DNA of 5,839 bases, from positions 1 to 5,839 of the forward strand of contig PFJA01000267.1 in NCBI GenBank assembly GCA_002782905.1, read 5' to 3'. The notes below the pieces were generated by a model that worked only from the letters and a program-made list of their open reading frames with translations, did no database searches and had not been told where the DNA came from. The position numbers were made by a program, and so were the translations under genes. Position 1 is the stretch's first letter, and every line of letters begins with the position of its first letter. Shown one piece after another: positions 1-5,585 of the stretch. Origin of the DNA: Lysobacterales bacterium CG_4_10_14_3_um_filter_64_11. Its GTDB lineage: Bacteria; Pseudomonadota; Gammaproteobacteria; Xanthomonadales; Xanthomonadaceae.

Positions 1-324
1 CTGCGCCAGCGCGGTTACAACCAGGCACTGGAACTGGCGCGCCCACTCAGCCGCGCACTCGCGTTGCCGCTGCGCGCCGATCTGCTGCACCGCATCCGCG
101 CCACCCCGCCGCAATCCGAACTTGATGCCGCCGCCCGCCGGCGCAACGTGCGCGGCGCGTTTGCGATCAACGCCGATGCGCCGCTACCCGAGCACGTCGC
201 CCTGATCGACGATGTGATGACCACCGGCGCCACCGTCAGCGAATGCGCGCGCGTGCTGCGCCAGGCCGGCGTCGCCCGCGTCGATTTGTGGTTGGTGGCG
301 CGCGCGCCGCGGCGGCAGAAGTAA
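1..324 (+). CDS. comF: ComF family phosphoribosyltransferase-like protein, C-terminal part
   Basis: Only the last 107 codons are in the window; the frame is open at the left edge, so the true start and the N-terminal half are missing. The visible part begins with an RGYNQ motif, which in ComF/GntX proteins lies just before the phosphoribosyltransferase core. It continues through the TPPQSELDAAARRRNVRGAF stretch, typical of the family, to the PRPP-binding signature VALIDDVMTTGATV at visible residues 66-79. The DD pair and the TTGAT loop are intact. ComF proteins are usually about 230-250 residues and often start with a cysteine zinc-binding motif, which cannot be checked here. Family members are linked to DNA uptake in competent bacteria, but the biochemical reaction is not firmly established and no substrate can be read from this fragment. 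It ends in TAA, and the next 58 bases hold only non-coding sequence before a REP hairpin that could serve as its 3' boundary. Confidence 0.93.
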   Translation: MRQRGYNQALELARPLSRALALPLRADLLHRIRATPPQSELDAAARRRNVRGAFAINADAPLPEHVALIDDVMTTGATVSECARVLRQAGVARVDLWLVARAPRRQK

Positions 325-382
325 GCAGTGGTTCGCTATTGCGACTGGTTTCAAGGCACGGCACAGAGTCCAATGGCGCTTT

Positions 383-416
383 TCGTAGGTCGGCTCAAGC
401 ATAGCGGAGCCGACAT
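383..416 (+). repeat. GTAG-type REP hairpin, copy 1
   Basis: A GTAG tetranucleotide (385-388) is followed directly by an inverted repeat. GTCGGCTC (389-396) pairs perfectly with GAGCCGAC (407-414) across a 10-base loop. The 34-base unit matches 2453-2486 at 32 of 34 positions; both differences lie in the loop (401-402). A GTAG-type tetranucleotide next to a short palindrome is the hallmark of REP elements mobilised by RAYT transposases, such as the SMAG family of Stenotrophomonas. The family assignment is inference from this pattern. The element lies 58 bases after the comF stop codon, so its transcript could form a 3'-end stabilising hairpin. Confidence 0.75.
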
Positions 417-430
417 TACGTGGCGCGACG

Positions 431-664
431 TTGGTGCCCGCGGACAGCGAGGCACAATCGCAACTGGCGCGGGTGCAGATGATCCAGGGCGACCTGCAAG
501 CCGCACGGTACCCGCTGAACCGCGCCCCCGACGCCGACCCCGCTGCCTTCTCCCCGTGCTGTTTGCGTGGGGTGATTTTTATGCGGATCAAGGCTGCGGC
601 CAAGGCGGAGAAAGCGCGTTATGAGGCGGCGTGGGCAGCGACGCGAGAGGGTTTCGGTCCGCGC
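431..664 (+). pseudogene. Remnant of a tetratricopeptide-repeat (TPR) protein gene
   Basis: An open frame with GC-ending codon use like that of the real genes encodes two consecutive TPR-like units. The first contains QLARVQMIQGDLQAARYPLN followed by RAPDADP. The second contains LRGVIFMRIKAAAKAEKARY followed by EAAW. Spacing of the small and hydrophobic positions (L-A, G-D, A-A, R-A, D-P; then L-R-G, A-K-A, Y-E-A-A) fits the 34-residue TPR helix-turn-helix pattern. There is no ribosome binding site or good start codon: the frame opens at a TTG 14 bases after the REP hairpin. Its 3' part runs into the end of the M20 peptidase gene on the opposite strand, formally stopping at 725-727. Substitutions such as RAPDADP, where a functional repeat would typically read RALDADP, suggest decay. 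I read this as the leftover of a larger gene, perhaps truncated at the repeat. A chance open frame in GC-rich DNA is the alternative. Confidence 0.42.
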
Positions 665-2077
665 CTATTCCGCGTCGGCGTATCGCTTGACCAGCGCGTA
701 CAGAAAACGCCGGCCATCGAGCAGTGAGCGGACCCGGATGCGCTCATCCAGCCCGTGCGCATGGCTGCCTTCGGCATCATGGAACATGCCCGATACGCCG
801 TAGGTGGGGATGCCGGCGGTATTGAGATAGCGGCCATCGGTGGCGCCGGTGGTCATGGTCGGCACGATTGCCACGCCCGGCCATATCTCGGCGGCGACAG
901 CGCGAATCGGATCGAGGATGGCGGCGGTCAAGGCCGGCGGCGTGCTCGCGGTGCCGATCTCGCCGACCGGGGTCAGGGCGATTGCCGGATCGGCCAGCAC
1001 TTCGGCCAGCCTCGCCTGCACCGCCGCTACCGGTACGCCGGGCAGGATGCGGCAATTGACGTTGGCGGATACCTGTTGCGGCAGCGCGTTTGGCGCATGG
1101 CCGCCAGTGATCATGGTCGCCACGCAGGTGGTGCGCAGCATGCCGTTCCAGCTCGGGTTGATGTCCCACAGGCGCAGTGCTGCGGCTTCGTCGGCCGGGT
1201 CGGCGAGCAACGCACGCATGTCGGCGGCGACCGCGGGTGCAACTTGCGTTGCTTGCGCGGTGAAATAGCCACGGGCCGCGTCGTTGACGGCAATCGGGAA
1301 CTGGTGCGCGCCAATCCGGACCAGCGCAGCGCTCAATCGGGTAATCGGGTTAACCTTCTTCGGGCGCGAACTGTGGCCGCCATCGTCGCTCAGCGACAGC
1401 GAGAAATCCTGATAGACCTTCTCACCGGCCTGAACCTGCAGCGCCACCGGTTTGCCATGGGCATCGAGTTCGCCACCGGCGCCTTCGTTCAATGCGAATG
1501 CGGCGTCGAGTGCCTGTGGATGGGTGCGGATCAACCAGTCGACGCTGTTGAATATTTCGGCCGTTTCCTCGCCACAGGTCAGCGCCAGCTTGATGCTGCG
1601 GCGCGGCACATAGCCCTCGCTGCGATAGCGCACCAGGTTGTCGGTGAACACCGCCGCCATCGCCTTGTCATCGCTGACCCCGCGCGCATAGAACCAGCCA
1701 TTTTCTTCCACCAGGGTGAACGGATCGCGCTTCCAGTCGGCGCGTTTGGCTTCCACCACATCGATATGGGCGAGCAGCAGCAGCGGTTTGAGGCTGGCAT
1801 CGCGGCCGCGCAACAGCGCGATCAGGGCGCCGTCCTGCGGGCGATCTGCCGGCGCGAGAATCTGCATGTCGGCCGCAGGCAGCCCGGCTGCCAGCAGCCG
1901 TTCGCGCATCGCGCTCGCCGCAGCGGTGCAACTGCCCACCGAACGCGTGGTGTTGATCTCGACCAGTTGCTTGAACAGGGCGCGAAACGCGGGTTCGCCA
2001 GGATCGCCGTTTGCCGCAGATGCCACCTGCGGACCCGATACCGCCAGCCCCATCACCAGTGCCGTCTTCCAGTTCAT
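665..2077 (-). CDS. Secreted M20/M25/M40 family metallopeptidase
   Basis: This 470-residue protein is a zinc-dependent hydrolase of the M20 clan (carboxypeptidase/aminoacylase type) that would cleave a peptide or N-acyl amino acid bond. A signal peptide is visible: K4, a hydrophobic stretch at about 5-14, and a VASA-A cleavage site after residue 21, so the enzyme should act in the periplasm or outside the cell. All di-zinc site residues can be placed: H104 in AHIDVVEA, bridging D136 in GVSDDKAM, the general base E170 and ligand E171 in TCGEETAE, E198 in LNEGAGGELD, and H441 in HAHGLDER. The middle section (about 215-330) fits the family's dimerisation domain. The start is supported by AAGGA seven bases upstream. 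The exact substrate cannot be read from sequence. The small membrane protein gene lies 76 bases upstream on the same strand, so they may be co-transcribed. Its 3' end overlaps the end of the TPR-like frame on the other strand. No obvious intrinsic terminator follows. Confidence 0.95.
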   Translation of the reverse strand: MNWKTALVMGLAVSGPQVASAANGDPGEPAFRALFKQLVEINTTRSVGSCTAAASAMRERLLAAGLPAADMQILAPADRPQDGALIALLRGRDASLKPLLLLAHIDVVEAKRADWKRDPFTLVEENGWFYARGVSDDKAMAAVFTDNLVRYRSEGYVPRRSIKLALTCGEETAEIFNSVDWLIRTHPQALDAAFALNEGAGGELDAHGKPVALQVQAGEKVYQDFSLSLSDDGGHSSRPKKVNPITRLSAALVRIGAHQFPIAVNDAARGYFTAQATQVAPAVAADMRALLADPADEAAALRLWDINPSWNGMLRTTCVATMITGGHAPNALPQQVSANVNCRILPGVPVAAVQARLAEVLADPAIALTPVGEIGTASTPPALTAAILDPIRAVAAEIWPGVAIVPTMTTGATDGRYLNTAGIPTYGVSGMFHDAEGSHAHGLDERIRVRSLLDGRRFLYALVKRYADAE

Positions 2078-2153
2078 CGTGCTGTCCTTGGCGGTGTCAG
2101 TTCAAGCGTGGATGATGCCACAGGCTTTCGATTCGCGCGTTGGTGCCGCAACG

Positions 2154-2360
2154 TCAGCGTGCGTCACCGCCGAGCAGGCGCGCGGGAAGAAACAGCACCG
2201 CGCGAACCAGCGCCAGCAATGCGTCCATCAACGCGCCGACAATGCGGAACGGGATCGACAGCAGCCACAGCAGCGGCCATAGCACCGCAATCAGCAGCGC
2301 CAGCGGCCAGGCCAGCACCAGCAGCAAGGTCCACAACAACAAACCGATGATAAAACGCAT
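2154..2360 (-). CDS. Small leucine-rich membrane protein, unknown function
   Basis: This is a 68-residue hydrophobic protein beginning MRFIIGLLLWTLLLVLAWPL. A longer reading from 2390 is possible, but I chose the internal ATG at 2358-2360 because AAGGAG lies seven bases upstream, an excellent ribosome binding site. Residues 3-34 are almost entirely Leu, Ile, Val, Trp and Ala, with prolines at 19 and 29, suggesting one long or two short tightly packed membrane segments. A second hydrophobic, amphipathic region (about 38-60) follows, with arginines near its ends (R39, R53, R61) and a charged GGDAR C-terminus. The protein would sit in the inner membrane. I do not recognise a characterised family. 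The strong ribosome binding site and coherent hydrophobic pattern argue that it is a real gene. It precedes the M20 peptidase gene by 76 bases on the same strand, so an operon is plausible, though a functional link is unproven. Confidence 0.8.
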   Translation of the reverse strand: MRFIIGLLLWTLLLVLAWPLALLIAVLWPLLWLLSIPFRIVGALMDALLALVRAVLFLPARLLGGDAR

Positions 2361-2452
2361 GGCGTCACTCCTTACGTTACAAGCGCGCAAACATCAGGAC
2401 AGGATACGCTGCTCCAGCCGCGGCCGTGCTTCGATCACCCTGTCCGCAAACG

Positions 2453-2486
2453 TCGTAGGTCGGCTCAAGCGCAGCGGAGCCGACAT
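2453..2486 (+). repeat. GTAG-type REP hairpin, copy 2
   Basis: This is the second copy of the element at 383-416, in the same orientation, with 32 of 34 bases identical. GTAG is at 2455-2458, and the 8-bp stem GTCGGCTC/GAGCCGAC occupies 2459-2466 and 2477-2484 around the loop AAGCGCAGCG. It lies about 90 bases upstream of the small membrane protein gene, on the promoter side, so it is not simply a terminator of that gene. Perfect conservation of the stem with changes only in the loop suggests selection or recent spread of the element. Confidence 0.75.
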
Positions 2487-2515
2487 CAATGTATCGGTAG
2501 CGCATCCATCCCTCA

Positions 2516-2613
2516 TCGTCATTCCAGCGCAAGCTGGAATCCAGAGCCTTTCGCCGTGTGCCATTGGGTCGGAAGCTGGAGTCACTGGATTCCAGCTTGC
2601 GCTGGAATGACGA
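2516..2613. repeat. Inverted pair of ATTCCAGC palindromes (REPIN-like)
   Basis: The left arm (2516-2544) and right arm (2585-2613) are perfect reverse complements over 29 bases, separated by 40 bases. Each arm contains its own hairpin: ATTCCAGC, four loop bases, GCTGGAAT. In the left arm the loop is GCAA, a GNRA-type tetraloop if transcribed on the + strand. The arms fit the widespread CGTCATTCC...GGAATCCAG class of proteobacterial intergenic repeats. Two REP-like hairpins in opposite orientation within about 100 bases is the architecture of a REPIN, a unit thought to be mobilised in trans by a RAYT transposase. No transposase is present in the window. A transcript could fold either as two small hairpins or as one long stem. 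Confidence 0.8.
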
Positions 2614-2858
2614 ACCGATGGAGTTCTGGCTCAAGCACGCGCCATTCATGCCTGATCCTTTTCAGCGAGGCGCTCATGAAGCATTGGACCCCCCGAACCG
2701 TCAATCGCCTCCACCAAGAGGCCGATGGACTCCATGGCGTTCTTGGCGTCTTGGTGAGAGCTGATCTGCTCTGCACCCACACTCGCTGCCGACCTACTTC
2801 AAGATGTCGCCAGCGGCGTGCGTTACCGCACAAGGAGGTGCCATTGCCCGCAGAATCC
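2614..2858. other. Intergenic stretch without a supported gene
   Basis: Between the REPIN-like repeat and the stop codon of the - strand SDR I see no supported gene. The segment 2733-2760 has a nine-base quasi-periodic pattern (TGGCGTTCT, TGGCGTCTT) that resembles a common proteobacterial intergenic repeat, in diverged form. On the - strand, 2797-2788 reads GTAGGTCGGC, identical to the first ten bases of the REP unit but lacking the second stem half, so it may be a decayed REP. A small hairpin GTGCG/CGCAC with a 4-base loop (2818-2831) lies 28 bases beyond the SDR stop codon. It has no T-tract and is too weak to call a terminator. Confidence 0.4.
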
Positions 2859-3623
2859 TCAGGCCAGATAACCGCCATCCACCGCCAGCGTGGTGCCGGT
2901 GATGTAGGCCGCGGCCGGTGACGCCAGAAACAGTACTGCCGGCGCGATTTCATTGGGCTGCGCCACGCGCGCCAGCGGGATCAGGCTGAGCATCATCTTC
3001 ATGATCTGCGGGTTGCTGGTCAGCGCCGAGGCGAACTTGGTGTCGGTGAGGCCGGGCAACACCGCGTTGGCGCGGATGCCGTGCACCGCCAGTTCCTTGG
3101 CGAAGCCTTCGGTCATGTTGACGATGCCGGCCTTGGTCATCGAATAGATGCCTTGCATCGGTGCGGCGCGGCGGGCGTTGACCGAGGCCACGTTGACGAT
3201 GGCGCCGCCACCCTTGGCCTTCATCCGCCGTGCCGCCTGCACACAAGTCCAGAAATAACCGCGCAGATTGACCTCGACGGTTTTTTCGTACGTGGCCAGA
3301 TCCATGTCGATCATCGGCCCGAAATACGGATTGGCGGCGGCGTTGTTGACCAGGATGTCCGGGCTGCAGCCGTCGCTTTCGAGCTGCGCAAACAGCGCCT
3401 CGATGGCCGCCGGATCGCCGATATGCAGCGCCTTGGCCTGCGCCGAACCACCGCTGGCGGTGATCGCATCGGCGACCTGCTGGCAGGCCTCGACCTTGCG
3501 CGAGGTGCAGATCACCTGTGCGCCGTGCGCGGCCAGCAGTTGCGCAATCGCCGCGCCGATGCCGCGCGAAGCGCCGCTGACCAGCGCCGTTTTGCCACTG
3601 AGATTGAACAGGTTTTCGCTCAT
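2859..3623 (-). CDS. SDR family NAD(P)-dependent oxidoreductase (DHRS4-like)
   Basis: This 254-residue classical short-chain dehydrogenase has the full set of family motifs. The nucleotide-binding glycine motif GASRGIG is at 17-23, NNAAANP at 93-99, and the catalytic tetrad is N119, S147, Y160 and K164 (YSMTK). The C-terminus ITGTTLAVDGGYLA is the usual family ending. After the second beta strand the sequence reads TSRK (40-43) with no acidic residue, which favours NADP(H). This pattern and NPYFGPMID resemble DHRS4-type carbonyl/retinol reductases, so reduction of a hydrophobic ketone or aldehyde is a fair guess, but the substrate is not determined. A cytosolic soluble enzyme is expected. The start at MSENLFNLSGK was chosen because the glycine motif then falls at the normal distance. 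A 28-residue upstream extension is open, but it would run into the neighbouring promoter region. The ribosome binding site is weak (CGAG). The gene diverges from the next SDR. Confidence 0.95.
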   Translation of the reverse strand: MSENLFNLSGKTALVSGASRGIGAAIAQLLAAHGAQVICTSRKVEACQQVADAITASGGSAQAKALHIGDPAAIEALFAQLESDGCSPDILVNNAAANPYFGPMIDMDLATYEKTVEVNLRGYFWTCVQAARRMKAKGGGAIVNVASVNARRAAPMQGIYSMTKAGIVNMTEGFAKELAVHGIRANAVLPGLTDTKFASALTSNPQIMKMMLSLIPLARVAQPNEIAPAVLFLASPAAAYITGTTLAVDGGYLA

Positions 3624-3659
3624 GGGTTGCTCGTTAGGTGTGGCAATGGGTTCGCCACT

Positions 3660-3668
3660 TGCTATGCT
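3660..3668 (+). promoter_or_regulatory. Possible extended -10 promoter for the + strand SDR operon
   Basis: In the 77-bp divergent gap, TGC followed by TATGCT forms an extended -10 element (TATGCT matches TATAAT at four of six positions). It lies 32 bases before the ATG at 3701, giving a short leader of about 25 bases. No convincing -35 hexamer is seen at 16-18 bases upstream, which is tolerable for extended -10 promoters. An inverted pair GTTAGG (3633-3638) and CCTAAC (3675-3680), 42 bases centre to centre, brackets the site and could be operator half-sites, but a six-base match of this kind can arise by chance. Confidence 0.3.
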
Positions 3669-3700
3669 CGGGAGCCTAACACAGCCTCTGGAACCCGCCC

Positions 3701-4495
3701 ATGCCACAACGTCGTGTCCTGATCACCGGTGCCGGCAGTGGCCTCGGCCGCGCCTTGGCCGCCCGTTATGCCGCAGCCGGCTGCACCATCGCCTGTGCCG
3801 ACATCCATGCCGGCCGCGCCGCGGAAACGGTGGCCCAGCTGCCTGGCGACGGGCATTTCGCGCTGGCAGTGGATGTCGGTGATGACGACAGCTTTCACGC
3901 CATGCACGCGGCGCTGCGTGAGCGCTGGCCGGGCGCGGTGGACGTGCTGATCAACAATGCCGGCATTGCCAGTGGCGGCCCGCTGATCGGCACCGAGATG
4001 GACGAATGGCATCGTCTGATCAATATCAATGTGCTCAGCGTGGTGCGCGGCTGCCACGCGTTCCTGCCGGCGATGCTCGCGGCCGGGCACGGCCAGATCA
4101 TCAACACCGCCTCGTTCGCCGGCCTCGCCGGGGCGCCCAACATCATGACCTACGGCGTCAGCAAGGCGGCAGTGGTGACGCTGTCCGAGCAACTGCGTGC
4201 CGAACTGCATGGCCGCGGCATTGCGGTCAGCGTGGTGTGCCCGGCGTTCTTCAAGACCAATCTGCTGGAAAGCTGGCAGGGCAACGCCAAGATGAAGCCA
4301 TTCGCGGAAAAGATGATGGCCACCTCGCCCGATACCCTCGATACCGTCGCCGATGCGGTGTTCGCCGCCGCCGAGCGCGGGCAATTCCTGATCATACCCA
4401 CCCGCAACGAGCCGCTGCGCTGGCGGATCAAGCGCTGGTTTCCGCACTGGTATTACCGCATGCTGATCAAGGCAACGCGCCGTTCAAACCCATAG
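3701..4495 (+). CDS. SDR family NAD-type oxidoreductase with basic C-terminal tail
   Basis: This 264-residue classical short-chain dehydrogenase carries the glycine motif TGAGSGLG at 9-16, NNAG at 85-88, and catalytic N110, S138, Y151 and K155 (YGVSK). Aspartate 34 at the end of the second beta strand (CADIHAG) predicts preference for NAD(H), unlike the divergent neighbour, which lacks an acidic residue there. The substrate-side segment after PAFFKTNL (about 230-238) is typical of SDRs acting on hydrophobic or lipid-like alcohols and ketones, but the substrate is unknown. The C-terminus (about 245-264) is rich in Arg, Lys, Trp and Tyr (RWRIKRWFPHWYYRMLIKAT and beyond) instead of the usual DGG ending, and could form a membrane-associating amphipathic helix. 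The start ATG has a modest GGAA upstream. It is followed after 10 bases by the saccharopine-dehydrogenase-like gene, so the two are almost certainly co-transcribed. Confidence 0.95.
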   Translation: MPQRRVLITGAGSGLGRALAARYAAAGCTIACADIHAGRAAETVAQLPGDGHFALAVDVGDDDSFHAMHAALRERWPGAVDVLINNAGIASGGPLIGTEMDEWHRLININVLSVVRGCHAFLPAMLAAGHGQIINTASFAGLAGAPNIMTYGVSKAAVVTLSEQLRAELHGRGIAVSVVCPAFFKTNLLESWQGNAKMKPFAEKMMATSPDTLDTVADAVFAAAERGQFLIIPTRNEPLRWRIKRWFPHWYYRMLIKATRRSNP

Positions 4496-4505
4496 GGGAA
4501 CCGAC

Positions 4506-5555
4506 ATGCAATGGATGATCTACGGCGCCAACGGCTATACCGGGCGCATGATGGTGGCCGAAGCGGTGCAACGCGGCCTGCACCCGGTGCTGGCGGGCCG
4601 CAACAGCGCCGAGTTGAACGCGCTCGCCGCGCAATACGGTCTGCCGACGCGGGTGTTTGCGTTGGAAGCGGGCGATGCACTGAAAGCCGGGCTCAGCGGT
4701 ATCGGCCTGGTGCTGCATTGTGCTGGGCCATTTTCCGCCACCAGTGCGCCGATGCTGGAAGCCTGCCTCGCCGCTGGCGCGCACTACCTCGATATCACCG
4801 GCGAAATTTCGGTGTTCGCGCATTGCCATGCGCAGGATATGCGTGCGCGCACGGCCGGCATCGTGGTGATTCCGGGCACTGGCTTTGATGTAGTGCCGAC
4901 CGATTGCCTCGCCGCCCAGCTCAAGGCGCGCATGCCCGACGCGCAAGCGCTGGTGCTGGCTTTCGATGCCGGCGGCGGCCCCAGCCCCGGCACCGCCAAG
5001 ACCAGTGTCGAGGGCCTCGGCAAAGGCGGCATGATCCGCGAAAACGGCGAACTCAAAACTGTACCGTTGGCGTACAAGGCACGCATGTTCAGCCGCGATG
5101 GCGAACAGCGCACAGCGATGACGATTCCATGGGGCGATGTTTATACCGCTTTCGTTTCCACCGGCATCGGCAACATCGAGGTGTACATGAGCGTGCCTCC
5201 AGCTACCGTTCGCCGCCTGCAACGCCTGCGCTGGCTGCGTCCGCTGCTCGGCCTGAAACCAGTGCAGAACTTCATGAAGGCACAGGTCGCGAAAAAAGTG
5301 CGTGGCCCGTCGGCCAGAACCCGCGAGCAGACCGGTTGCACGGTGTGGGGCGAGGTGTTCGACGCCGAGGGCCGCGCCCTGCGCCGGCAGTTGCGCACCC
5401 CCAACGGCTATGAACTCACCGTCAGCGCCGCGCTGGGCATCGTGCAGCGCTTGCTCGACGGCCCGCGTCCGGAACCGGGTTACTACACCCCGTCGTTGCT
5501 GATGGGTGCCGATTACGTGCTGTCGCTGCCCGGCGTCAGCGTTCGCGAAGGTTGA
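4506..5555 (+). CDS. Saccharopine dehydrogenase-like NAD(P)-binding oxidoreductase (trans-acting enoyl reductase type)
   Basis: This 349-residue protein starts with a Rossmann fold: IYGANGYTGR at residues 5-14 is the dinucleotide-binding loop and LAGRN at 29-33 ends the second strand, where arginine suggests NADP(H). HCAGPFS (71-77), YLDITGE (94-100) and PGTGFDVVPTDCLA (123-136) are signatures of the saccharopine dehydrogenase NADP-binding family. Family members include true lysine-pathway enzymes and the mycobacterial trans-acting enoyl reductase Rv2953, which works with polyketide synthases. The sequence fits the second, lipid-related branch better, but I cannot settle the substrate. Catalysis would be hydride transfer to or from a C=C or C=N group in the cytosol or at the membrane face. 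AGGGGA overlaps the stop codon of the preceding SDR and supplies the ribosome binding site for the ATG, so translation is coupled. The pairing with an SDR suggests sequential redox steps on one substrate; this is inference. Confidence 0.9.
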   Translation: MQWMIYGANGYTGRMMVAEAVQRGLHPVLAGRNSAELNALAAQYGLPTRVFALEAGDALKAGLSGIGLVLHCAGPFSATSAPMLEACLAAGAHYLDITGEISVFAHCHAQDMRARTAGIVVIPGTGFDVVPTDCLAAQLKARMPDAQALVLAFDAGGGPSPGTAKTSVEGLGKGGMIRENGELKTVPLAYKARMFSRDGEQRTAMTIPWGDVYTAFVSTGIGNIEVYMSVPPATVRRLQRLRWLRPLLGLKPVQNFMKAQVAKKVRGPSARTREQTGCTVWGEVFDAEGRALRRQLRTPNGYELTVSAALGIVQRLLDGPRPEPGYYTPSLLMGADYVLSLPGVSVREG

Positions 5556-5585
5556 TTGCGTTTAGTTCTGACTAGAGAGGTTGCC

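Noticed and set aside
662..727. Apparent third TPR unit in the TPR-like frame
   Set aside because: This stretch is antisense to the C-terminal end of the M20 peptidase, which is better supported, so I ended the remnant before it.
755..2350. 531-codon open frame on the + strand opposite the M20 peptidase and the small membrane protein
   Set aside because: It is entirely antisense to two well-supported genes, has no recognisable domain and is rich in Arg, Gly and His. Long antisense frames are expected where the real gene has GC-ending codons.
2361..2390. Upstream extension of the small membrane protein by 10 residues
   Set aside because: The internal ATG has an optimal AAGGAG seven bases upstream, and the extension would place that ribosome binding site inside the coding region.
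2818..2831. Hairpin GTGCG/CGCAC as a terminator for the - strand SDR
   Set aside because: The stem is only five base pairs and has no T-tract on the transcribed side.
2832..2921. Near-perfect Shine-Dalgarno AAGGAGGTG on the + strand followed by TTG at 2844 and a 25-codon frame
   Set aside because: The frame runs antisense into the 3' end of the - strand SDR, has a TTG start and no recognisable feature. The motif alone does not support a gene.
3662..4447. 261-codon open frame on the - strand opposite the second SDR
   Set aside because: It lies opposite a complete SDR with all catalytic residues. Its composition fits reverse-strand translation of GC-rich coding DNA.
4467..5222. 251-codon open frame on the - strand opposite the saccharopine-dehydrogenase-like gene
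   Set aside because: It is a shadow of the + strand gene, with His/Arg/Ala-rich composition and no family motif.
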